Part shown: positions 1-5,465 of the stretch, piece by piece
Layout of the letters: each line of letters begins with the position of its first letter
How positions within the stretch are numbered: the first letter of the stretch is position 1
Notes under the pieces: model-generated
Databases searched by the model: none
What the model saw: the letters and a program-made list of their open reading frames with translations, nothing else
Told to the model about the DNA's origin: nothing
Program-made: the position numbers and the translations under genes
Source of the DNA: Chloroflexota bacterium
GTDB taxonomy: Bacteria; Chloroflexota; Dehalococcoidia; SHYM01
DNA length: 5,498 nt
NCBI GenBank assembly: GCA_016199375.1
Contig: JACQGV010000203.1
Location: forward strand, 1-5,498
Reading direction: 5' to 3'

Positions 1-312
1 GATGCTGGGCAGCGCCCGGGCCGCGACGCGCCAGGCGGCGCGCTTGCCGGTGGTGACGAGCCAGGCCCGGAGCTGGCCGGGGCGACGGAGGGCGGGCAGG
101 TGCTCCAGAAGAGCCAGGAAAACAGTCTGCACGACATCGGCCGCGTCGTCCTCGCGGAGACCAGCCTGGCGGGCGACGGCGTATACAAGGCGTCCATGCC
201 GGGCCACGAGGGCGCGCCAGGCGCCCTCGCTACGGGCGAGGCAGAGCGATACCAGGTAGGCGTCACTGGCTGACGCCAACTCCGAGGGCCAGGACTCAGT
301 CTGTAGTGCCAT
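1..312 (-). CDS. ECF-type RNA polymerase sigma factor, N-terminal part (cut by window edge)
   Basis: The minus strand from ATG at 312 is open for 104 codons to the window edge with no stop, so the C-terminal half is missing. The visible part is sigma-70 region 2. An amphipathic segment around residues 30-50 (W32, RHGRLVYAVARQAGL) is followed by the core-binding motif DDAADVVQTVFLALLEHL (residues 55-72), then the region 2.3/2.4 segment RAWLVTTGKRAAWRVAAR (82-99), which in this family melts and reads the -10 element. This pattern is typical of ECF (group 4) sigma factors, which direct RNA polymerase to stress- or signal-specific promoters. Region 4 and any anti-sigma gene lie outside the window. 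A GGAAGAG Shine-Dalgarno-like sequence sits 9 bases before the 312 start. In-frame ATGs at 348 and 345 would add 11-12 residues but have no clear ribosome binding site. It is divergent from the response regulator. Confidence 0.85.
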   Translation of the reverse strand, partial: MALQTESWPSELASASDAYLVSLCLARSEGAWRALVARHGRLVYAVARQAGLREDDAADVVQTVFLALLEHLPALRRPGQLRAWLVTTGKRAAWRVAARALPSI

Positions 313-341
313 CCCAGCCAACTCTTCCGGAAGCGCTTCGA

Positions 342-378
342 GCATCATTATACAGGTATTTGCGCGCATCATTATACA
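342..378. repeat. 13-bp direct repeat pair, 24-bp period
   Basis: GCATCATTATACA occurs at 342-354 and again at 366-378, identical in all 13 bases and offset by 24 bp. Each copy carries a TATAAT hexamer read on the minus strand. An 8-bp palindrome CATGCATG follows at 383-390. The arrangement suggests either a duplicated promoter core or tandem protein-binding sites controlling the divergent regulators. Confidence 0.8.
347..352 (-). promoter_or_regulatory. Second perfect -10 box upstream of the sigma-factor gene
   Basis: A second TATAAT (352-347 on the minus strand) lies 24 bases downstream of the first, inside the second copy of the same direct repeat. I see no good -35 at 16-18 bases, so activity would need an activator or an alternative sigma factor. 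A start near 340 would leave a leader of about 28 bases containing the GGAAGAG ribosome binding site of the 312 start. It overlaps the upstream ATG codons at 348 and 345. Confidence 0.35.
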
Positions 379-399
379 TCAGCATGCATGTATTGATAA
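371..399 (-). promoter_or_regulatory. Candidate distal promoter of the sigma-factor gene
   Basis: On the minus strand a TATAAT hexamer (376-371) is preceded, after a 17-base spacer, by TTATCA (399-394), which matches 4 of 6 bases of the housekeeping -35 consensus. Transcription would begin near 364, giving a leader of about 50 bases to the ATG at 312. A perfect -10 box in a locally AT-richer stretch of a very GC-rich window is unlikely to be trivial. The promoter itself is inferred. Confidence 0.55.
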
Positions 400-542
400 G
401 CTGCGCCGTTTCGATTCGGTTAAGCTTGTGTTTCGTTGCATTTACGGCGGCGCCTAAGGTACCCAGGCGGGGAGCCGAAGCCCGGATTTTGCCGGCGGGC
501 GCGCCCCGGAGCTACTTGTATTTTTCGGCCCCGCAGCGGCTC

Positions 543-548
543 TATATT
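543..548 (+). promoter_or_regulatory. Candidate -10 box for the response regulator gene
   Basis: TATATT at 543-548 matches 5 of 6 bases of the -10 consensus and would place transcription start near 555, about 27 bases before the GTG start and just before the GGGGAGGG ribosome binding site. No convincing -35 is seen at normal spacing; TTGTAT at 516-521 is too far away (21 bases). The assignment is weak. Confidence 0.3.
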
Positions 549-574
549 GTGTCACCCAGCATGGGGAGGGACAC
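549..574. repeat. Inverted repeat GTGTC/GACAC over the regulator's leader
   Basis: GTGTC (549-553) and GACAC (570-574) are perfect inverted 5-base arms around a 16-base centre. Inside the centre CCC (555-557) can pair with GGG (563-565). The Shine-Dalgarno tract lies in the 3' half. It could be an operator, with arm centres 21 bp (two helical turns) apart, or an RNA hairpin if transcripts start upstream of 549. The short arms make chance possible. Confidence 0.3.
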
Positions 575-581
575 AGCGATC

Positions 582-1283
582 GTGGCCGAGGTATTCATAG
601 TTGACGACCAGCCCCTGTTCCTCCAGGGCTTGCGGGCCCTGGTGCACGCAGCGCCGGGGCTGGAGTTGGCGGGCGAGGCTTCCCACCTGCCTGCCACGGA
701 CGAGGAGCGCAGCGCGCTTGCCGACGCGGAGGCGCAGGTGCTGGTCTTCGGCGTCAACAGCGCTGGGCAGGAGGCGCTGCGCCCGGCGCGCCTGCTGCGC
801 CAGCAGTTCCAGGGGACAGCGCTGGTGGCCCTAGCCGCCCATCCCGACAGCGACCAGCTCTTCGCCGCAATCAAGGCCGGCGTTGCCGCCTACCTGCCCA
901 AGAGTGTCACCGGCACCGAGTTCCTCTCTACCCTCTCCCAGGTTCTGGACGGGGAGTATCCCATCAACGAGGCCATGGCTATCAACCCCAACGTGGCCAC
1001 CCGGGTGCTACGGCAGTTCCAGGACCTCTCGGCGACCCTGGGCAATGAGATGGAAGCTCTGGTGGAGCAGGCCCTGGTGTCCCCGCTCTCCACGCGGGAG
1101 CTGGAGATCCTGCGTAACATTGCCTCCGGCCTCTCCAACAAGCAGATCGCCCAGCGCCTCGGCATCAGCGAGCAGACCATCAAGAACCACGTCACTTCTA
1201 TCTTGCATAAGCTGGACGCCAACGACCGCACCCACGCCGTGGTGCTGGCCCTGCGCCACGGCCTGATCGCGATCCCCCAGTAG
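582..1283 (+). CDS. NarL/LuxR-family response regulator with degenerate receiver domain
   Basis: Read from GTG 582 this is a 233-residue cytoplasmic DNA-binding protein of normal NarL-family length. The N-terminal receiver (about 1-125) starts VFIVDDQPLFLQGLRALV, keeping the acidic pair D8/D9, and K107 is kept in YLPKS. At the end of beta-3 the segment VLVFGVN has G57 where the phosphoacceptor aspartate belongs, and beta-4 (LVALAAH) has alanine where the switch Thr/Ser belongs. It is probably not controlled by ordinary phosphorylation. The C-terminal LuxR helix-turn-helix (about 169-229) is intact, with LSTRELEILRNIASGLSNKQ and the recognition helix SEQTIKNHVTSIL. GTG 582 was chosen because GGGGAGGG lies upstream; ATG 561 lacks such a site and longer in-frame starts run through promoter DNA. 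No histidine kinase is adjacent. It is divergent from the sigma factor and its target is unknown. Confidence 0.9.
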   Translation: MAEVFIVDDQPLFLQGLRALVHAAPGLELAGEASHLPATDEERSALADAEAQVLVFGVNSAGQEALRPARLLRQQFQGTALVALAAHPDSDQLFAAIKAGVAAYLPKSVTGTEFLSTLSQVLDGEYPINEAMAINPNVATRVLRQFQDLSATLGNEMEALVEQALVSPLSTRELEILRNIASGLSNKQIAQRLGISEQTIKNHVTSILHKLDANDRTHAVVLALRHGLIAIPQ

Positions 1284-1305
1284 GCCCTCAGGCGCGCCAG
1301 AGGCC
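1283..1305. terminator. Possible imperfect hairpin between convergent genes
   Basis: GGCCCTC (1283-1289) can pair with GAGGCC (1300-1305) with one bulged C, around AGGCGCGCCA, whose centre is itself a palindrome (GGCGCGCC, 1291-1298). It spans the stop codons of the response regulator and the prepilin peptidase. There is no U-tract on either strand, so it does not look like a standard intrinsic terminator. Confidence 0.2.
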
Positions 1306-2052
1306 CAGATACCAGGCCAGCGCCGCCTCTCCCTCCAGCCAGGCGACGATGCCGCCGGCGACCAGGAAGGGGCCGAAGGGCACCAGCGCCCGCCGCCGCA
1401 CCCGCCCCAGCGCCCAGAGCGCCCCCACGATGGCCGCTCCCCCCGCCACCGCCAGCAGCAGCGCGACCAGCACCCCTGGGAACCCCAGGGCCAGCCCCAA
1501 CACCAACGCCAGCTTGATGTCGCCCCCTCCCAGCGCGCCGCGGGCGGCGATGTGCCAGGCCAGCATTGCCCCCAGCCCTACGCCCGCCCCCAGGGCTGCG
1601 CTCGCCAACCCCGGACCCCAGGGCGCCCCGGCCAGAGCGACCAGGGCACCCAGCGCGACCAGGCCGTTAGGTATGACCTGTCGGCGCAGATCGACGGCCG
1701 CGCAGGCCAGCAGCACGCCGAGGAGCGCTGCCCCCGCCAGGTACTCGCCGTCCCAGCGCCAGCGGGACCACAGCACGACCCCCAGGGCCGCGCCGGACAG
1801 CTCCAGTGCCCACAGGCGCAGGGGGATGGGCGCCCGGCAGCGGCGGCAGCGTCCCCGCAGCAGCAGGTAGCTAACCACCGGCACCAGGTCGCGGATCCCC
1901 AGGACAACGCCGCACTCCTCGCAGCGGGAGCGGCCCCAAAAAAGGCGGGCGCCCGTGCCCCAGCGCTCGGCCACGACGCCAATAGCGCTGCCGCCGGCGG
2001 CCCCCGCCAGCGCGGCCCACGCTGCGCCCAGCAGCCAAGTCCCCTCCGTCAT
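1288..2052 (-). CDS. pilD: Prepilin peptidase / N-methyltransferase (A24 aspartic protease)
   Basis: This 254-residue integral membrane enzyme cleaves the leader of type IV prepilins after glycine and methylates the new N-terminal residue. After a first hydrophobic segment (about 6-28) comes the cytoplasmic zinc-binding domain with two CxxC pairs (C44/C47 and C69/C72) and the family sequence DLVPVVSYLLLRGRCRRC. Several membrane helices follow. The two catalytic aspartates are present: D121 in AAVDLRRQVIPN and D178 in GGGDIKLAL, the GxGD motif. The first helix has GGSAIGVV where many homologues have GSFLNV. ATG 2052 gives a normal length; an in-frame GTG at 2103 would add 17 non-hydrophobic residues and has no ribosome binding site, while the chosen start has only a weak one (GGCGGCGAG). 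It is divergent from the pilB-pilC-prepilin operon whose products it should process. The gene symbol is by family; gspO is equally possible. Confidence 0.93.
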   Translation of the reverse strand: MTEGTWLLGAAWAALAGAAGGSAIGVVAERWGTGARLFWGRSRCEECGVVLGIRDLVPVVSYLLLRGRCRRCRAPIPLRLWALELSGAALGVVLWSRWRWDGEYLAGAALLGVLLACAAVDLRRQVIPNGLVALGALVALAGAPWGPGLASAALGAGVGLGAMLAWHIAARGALGGGDIKLALVLGLALGFPGVLVALLLAVAGGAAIVGALWALGRVRRRALVPFGPFLVAGGIVAWLEGEAALAWYLGLWRA

Positions 2053-2111
2053 CTCGCCGCCAATGGTGGCCGATGCGGGCCGCCAACGCAAGCCGGGCCC
2101 CACCTAAGTAC

Positions 2112-2139
2112 TAGGCCCGCCCGGCCGAAAGTAGGCCCG
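2112..2139. repeat. Tandem 8-bp repeat in the pilD-pilB intergenic region
   Basis: TAGGCCCG occurs at 2112-2119 and 2132-2139, exactly 20 bp apart, in the 130-base gap between the divergent pilus genes. Each copy is preceded by a similar AGTA context. Spacing of about two helical turns would suit a dimeric regulator. No convincing housekeeping promoter was found in this gap for either gene. Confidence 0.3.
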
Positions 2140-2169
2140 TACCTGACAGCCCTGGCTGCTCTTAATAAC

Positions 2170-2174
2170 GGAGG
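2170..2174 (+). promoter_or_regulatory. Strong Shine-Dalgarno site that fixes the pilB start
   Basis: GGAGG lies 8 bases before ATG 2183. A GTG at 2174 in the same frame overlaps this site and so is very unlikely to be the start. This is the clearest ribosome binding site in the window. Confidence 0.8.
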
Positions 2175-2182
2175 TGCAAAAG

Positions 2183-3877
2183 ATGCCTACCTGGAGAGAG
2201 GCCGAGTTGCGCCCGCCTACCCAGGGGCGGCTATCGCTGGGCGAGCGGCTGAGGGAAGCGGGTCTGATAGACCAGGCGACCCTGGCCCGGGTCCTGGAGC
2301 TCCAGCGCCGGAACCAGCGGCGCCTGAGCGAGCTGCTGCTGGAGCAGGGGATACTGTCCCCCGCGGCCCTGGCCAGCGTCCTGAGCCACCATCTCAACCT
2401 GCCCCTGGCCGACCTGCGTTTCGTGCGGGCTGATCCCGCGGCGATAGCTATGGTGCCGGAGGACCTGGCGCACCGCTGCACCGCCGTACCGCTGGAGCTG
2501 CGGGACAATCGCCTGGTGGTGGCCATGGCCGACCCGGAGGACCTGCGGGCCGTCGCCGACCTGGAGGCCCACACCCACCGGGAGCTGGAGGTCCACATCG
2601 CCGCCTTGGATCAGGTCCTGCGGGCGCTGGATGCCTACTACCAGCCGGGGCCCTGGGGAGGAGAGGTGACCGGGGCCCCGCCCTCGACCGAGGGCGGCGC
2701 CGGCCCGGCCATCCAGGTGGTAGAGGACCTCGTGCGCGAGGCGCTACGGGAGCGCGCCTCCGATATCCACCTGGAGCCCCAGGAGGGCCAGCTACGGGTG
2801 CGCTTTCGGGTAGACGGCCTGCTCCGTGAGGCCGCGCCGCTGCCCCTGGCGTTGCACGACGCCTTGCTCTCCCGACTGAAGGTCCTGGCGGGCCTGAACA
2901 TCGCCGAGCGGCGCCTGCCCCAGGACGGCCAGTTCATCTTTGCCAGCGGCCAGGTGGAGACCGACGTGCGCCTGGCCACCATCGGCACGATCTACGGCGA
3001 GATGGCGGTGCTGCGTCTGCTGGACCGCACCAACGTCTCCCTGGACCTGGGCAAGCTCGGCTTCTCGCCCCAGATGCTGGAGCAGTATGACGGGCTGCTG
3101 CACCGGCCCTACGGCATGATCCTGATTAGCGGGCCCACGGGTTCCGGCAAGACTACGACTCTGTACGCCTCGCTGAATCGCATGGACCGCAAGGGGCGCA
3201 ACGTCATCACCATTGAGGACCCTGTGGAGTACCGCTTTCCCGATATTAACCCCATCCAGGTGAAGGAGCAGGTGGGGGTGACCTTCGCCCGCAGCCTGCG
3301 GGCCGCCCTGCGCCTGGACCCCGATGTGCTGCTGGTGGGTGAGGTGCGCGACCGGGAGACGGCCCAGATCGCGGTCCAGTCGGCCCTCACCGGGCACCTG
3401 GTGCTTACCTCCATCCACGCCAACGACGCCGTAGGGGTGCCCTTCCGGCTGTTGGACCTGGGTGTGGAGCCCTTCCTGCTCACTGGAGCCATCATCGGCA
3501 TCATCGCCCAGCGCATGGTGCGCAAGGTCTGTACCTACTGCGCCGAGGAGGCCCCGGCCACCGTGGAGGAGGAGATCATCTGTGCCCGCCACGGGGGCGA
3601 GGAGCACCTGCGACTGGTCCGGGGCCGCGGCTGCGTCTACTGCGCCGGCAGCGGTTTCCTGGGGCGCACCGGGGTCTTCGAGCTGCTGACCCTCGACGAC
3701 GGCTTCAAGGCCCTGCTGCTCAAGGGCGGCGGTGCCCCTGCCCTCCGCCGCTATCTGACGGAGGCGGGCTGGCGCCCCATGCTCATGGATGGGCTGGCCA
3801 AGGCTGCAGCCGGCGTCACAACGCCGATGGAGGTACTGCGCAACGTCTATTCTCCCGAGGCGGAGGCCTCCTCCTAG
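2183..3877 (+). CDS. pilB: Type IV pilus / type II secretion assembly ATPase
   Basis: A 564-residue hexameric cytoplasmic ATPase that drives addition of pilin subunits at the inner membrane. Residues about 16-140 form a MshEN-type N-terminal domain (LGERLREAGLIDQATL, then RRLSELLLEQGIL). The GspE/PilB core has Walker A GPTGSGKT (317-324), the Asp box TIEDPVEY (343-350), Walker B LDPDVLLVGE with E387, and the His box GHLVLTSIHAND (404-415, H412). A zinc site is made by C450/C453 and C484/C487, as in PilB/GspE and unlike PilT. Length is normal for the family. Leucine (378) replaces the usual glutamine before DPD. ATG 2183 follows GGAGG. The pilC gene starts 5 bases after the stop, indicating an operon. 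GspE is an equally valid name because no secretin or retraction ATPase is visible. Confidence 0.95.
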   Translation: MPTWREAELRPPTQGRLSLGERLREAGLIDQATLARVLELQRRNQRRLSELLLEQGILSPAALASVLSHHLNLPLADLRFVRADPAAIAMVPEDLAHRCTAVPLELRDNRLVVAMADPEDLRAVADLEAHTHRELEVHIAALDQVLRALDAYYQPGPWGGEVTGAPPSTEGGAGPAIQVVEDLVREALRERASDIHLEPQEGQLRVRFRVDGLLREAAPLPLALHDALLSRLKVLAGLNIAERRLPQDGQFIFASGQVETDVRLATIGTIYGEMAVLRLLDRTNVSLDLGKLGFSPQMLEQYDGLLHRPYGMILISGPTGSGKTTTLYASLNRMDRKGRNVITIEDPVEYRFPDINPIQVKEQVGVTFARSLRAALRLDPDVLLVGEVRDRETAQIAVQSALTGHLVLTSIHANDAVGVPFRLLDLGVEPFLLTGAIIGIIAQRMVRKVCTYCAEEAPATVEEEIICARHGGEEHLRLVRGRGCVYCAGSGFLGRTGVFELLTLDDGFKALLLKGGGAPALRRYLTEAGWRPMLMDGLAKAAAGVTTPMEVLRNVYSPEAEASS

Positions 3878-3882
3878 CCGCC

Positions 3883-5091
3883 ATGCCGTACCGCTACCTC
3901 GCCGCTGCCGCCGACGGACGCCTGGTCCAGGGGACTGTGGAGGCCCCCAGGGAGCAGGAGGCGCAGGCCGCCCTGGCGCAGGCCGGCTACACCGTGGTCT
4001 CGCTGCGCCGGGTGCTGGCCTTGCCGCGCTGGGACCAGGTTTTCCCTTCTCTGCTGGGGGTGAAGCCGGGCGACCTGGTTGCCTTCTGCCGGCACCTGGC
4101 CCTCCTGCTGGAGGCGGGCACCCCTCTGCTGCACGCCCTGCATCTGCTTCACGACCACAGCCGCAAGGCCAGCCTGCGCGCGGCATTGGCGGGCGTGGCC
4201 GCGGCAGTAGAGCAAGGGAATACCCTGGCCCATGCCCTGGAGTCCGAAGCCCCCGCCTTCCCTCATCTGCTCGTGCGCCTGGTACAGGTGGGAGAGCGGA
4301 CCGGCGACCTGGAGGGCGTGCTGCGCCAGCTCGCTTCTTACCTGGAGGGCGAGCAGCGGCTCGCGAAAAAGCTCGGCGGCGCCCTCGTCTATCCCGCCAT
4401 CGTCCTGGCGCTGGCGGCCGGAGTAGTGGGGCTGATGGTGACCGTGGTGCTGCCCCCCCTCCAGGGCCTCTTCGAGAGCTTCGCCGTGGAGCTTCCCTTG
4501 ACTACCAGGCTGGCTCTGGGGACCACCGGGTGGCTGGCCGACAACCTGGCGGCCCTCGGTCTGGCGGGCGTGACGGCGGCCTTGGTAGCCGGCGTCTATC
4601 TGCGTCGCGAGGACGGGCGGCGCCGGGCCCAGGCCCTGCTGCTGCGCCTGCCGGTCCTGGGCTCCCTTGTCCTGGACCGGCACCTGGGCCGCAGCGCGCG
4701 CATGGCCGCTCTCCTGCTCCGGGCCGGGGTGCCAATTCAGGAGATGCTGGAGCAGCTAGCACAAGCCAGTGGCAACCTGGTAATCCGGGATGCCTTGCTG
4801 GCGGCCCGCCGCCAGGTGCTGGGAGGAGCCCGGCTGGGCGAGGGCCTGGCGCAGGGCCCCCTGGCGGCGCCCCTCTTTCTGCAGTTGGTGCAGGTGGGGG
4901 AGGAGACCGGCACCCTGGACCGCACCTTAGAGGCCGCCGCCTCCTTCTACGAGCAGCTCGTGGAGGACCGGCTGGGCCAGATGGTGTCTCTCCTGGAACC
5001 AGCCCTTACCCTCCTGGTAGGCGGGGTGGTGGCCTTCCTGGCCCTGTCGGTGGTTACCCCTATCGTCTCGATCACAGGGGCGATCCAGTGA
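3883..5091 (+). CDS. pilC: Type IV pilus / type II secretion inner-membrane platform protein
   Basis: A 402-residue polytopic membrane protein, normal for PilC/GspF. It sits in the inner membrane, contacts the assembly ATPase and holds pilins as they are added. An N-terminal cytoplasmic segment (YRYLAAAADGRLVQGTVEA) is followed by two homologous GspF domains, about 65-188 and 270-392. The first carries FCRHLALLLEAGTPLLHAL and VGERTGDLEGVLRQLASYLE; the second carries ARMAALLLRAGVPIQEML and VGEETGTLDRTLEAAASFYE, the paired VGE-TG-L signature of the family. Hydrophobic segments lie near 170-192, 222-240 and 370-395. ATG 3883 lies 5 bases after the pilB stop. The only nearby GGAGG (3862-3866) is 16 bases away and inside the palindrome GGAGGCCTCC, so initiation may depend on ribosomes finishing pilB. 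Its stop overlaps the start of the next gene. Confidence 0.94.
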   Translation: MPYRYLAAAADGRLVQGTVEAPREQEAQAALAQAGYTVVSLRRVLALPRWDQVFPSLLGVKPGDLVAFCRHLALLLEAGTPLLHALHLLHDHSRKASLRAALAGVAAAVEQGNTLAHALESEAPAFPHLLVRLVQVGERTGDLEGVLRQLASYLEGEQRLAKKLGGALVYPAIVLALAAGVVGLMVTVVLPPLQGLFESFAVELPLTTRLALGTTGWLADNLAALGLAGVTAALVAGVYLRREDGRRRAQALLLRLPVLGSLVLDRHLGRSARMAALLLRAGVPIQEMLEQLAQASGNLVIRDALLAARRQVLGGARLGEGLAQGPLAAPLFLQLVQVGEETGTLDRTLEAAASFYEQLVEDRLGQMVSLLEPALTLLVGGVVAFLALSVVTPIVSITGAIQ

Positions 5092-5465
5092 GGCGCGGGC
5101 TACCCGCCCTGGCCGACGACCGCGGCTTCACCCTGGTGGAGTGGGTGGTTGCCATCGGCATCACGGCCACGGCCCTGGTGGCGGCGCTGGTGGGGATAGC
5201 GGTCGCCAGCCGGAGCGCCGCCCTGGCGGACGAGCGGCTCACCGCCGGCTTGTTGGCCCGGTCCCAGCTGGAGTCCATCAAGGCCCAGCCCTATGCCACT
5301 CCCCCCGACAGCTATCCCGCCGTCGGCGCTCCACCAGGCTACTCTGTTCAAGTACAGACCCTCACCGTCCCAGGCGCCGACGCCAACATCGAGCTGGTGA
5401 GGGTCACCGTCTACCGCCAGGGCCAGGCCCTGGAGTCCATCGAGTCCTACCGGGTGAACCGATGA
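5088..5465 (+). CDS. Type IV prepilin-like protein (PilV/GspI-like minor pilin)
   Basis: A 125-residue prepilin. The short leader MRRGLPALADDRG ends at the peptidase site G13/F14. The mature N-terminus FTLVEWVVAIGITATALVAA has the essential glutamate at +5 and the hydrophobic helix that anchors the subunit in the membrane and packs the filament core. Further along the helix, LLARSQLESIKAQPY resembles the PilV/GspI minor-pilin group, whose members cap or start the filament. The remaining C-terminal part is small and hydrophilic, with no cysteine pair. The mature product is about 112 residues, smaller than typical major pilins. The GTG start at 5088 overlaps the pilC stop (GTGA), which implies translational coupling. 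A tryptophan at +6 and two aspartates just before the cleavage site are unusual. The open frame continues upstream through pilC, but homology begins only here. Confidence 0.88.
   Translation: MRRGLPALADDRGFTLVEWVVAIGITATALVAALVGIAVASRSAALADERLTAGLLARSQLESIKAQPYATPPDSYPAVGAPPGYSVQVQTLTVPGADANIELVRVTVYRQGQALESIESYRVNR

Noticed and set aside
2..259. 85-codon plus-strand open frame at the left edge
   Set aside because: It is Arg/Ala/Ser-rich with no domain, and the opposite strand encodes a clear sigma-factor region 2.
479..509. GC-rich hairpin or terminator upstream of the response regulator
   Set aside because: The arms (GCCCG/CGGGC, GGGC/GCCC) are short, need bulges or very small loops, and have no following T-tract. 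Ordinary GC-rich sequence explains them.
306..581. Long N-terminal extension of the response regulator reading from an ATG at 306
   Set aside because: The extra 92 residues have no receiver homology, run through the direct repeats and promoter-like DNA of the divergent gene, and lack a ribosome binding site. The receiver begins right after GTG 582.
2143..2171. CTGACA as a -35 element for a pilB promoter
   Set aside because: It matches 5 of 6 bases of the consensus, but nothing resembling a -10 lies at 16-18 bases, and the start would fall on the ribosome binding site.
1552..2433. 293-codon plus-strand open frame over pilD and the start of pilB
   Set aside because: It is antisense to the conserved prepilin peptidase, has low-complexity Ala/Pro/Gln/Gly composition, and runs through the intergenic region into pilB in another frame.
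2792..4186. 464-codon open frame on the minus strand, antisense to pilB and pilC
   Set aside because: It is rich in Gly, Ala, Pro, Gln and Arg with no recognisable domain, and overlaps two clear conserved genes. Such frames are expected in very GC-rich DNA.
3789..5087. Upstream extension of the prepilin frame through pilC
   Set aside because: This part is Gly/Pro/Arg/Ala-rich noise overlapping pilC. The prepilin signature and the GTG overlapping the pilC stop place the true start at 5088.
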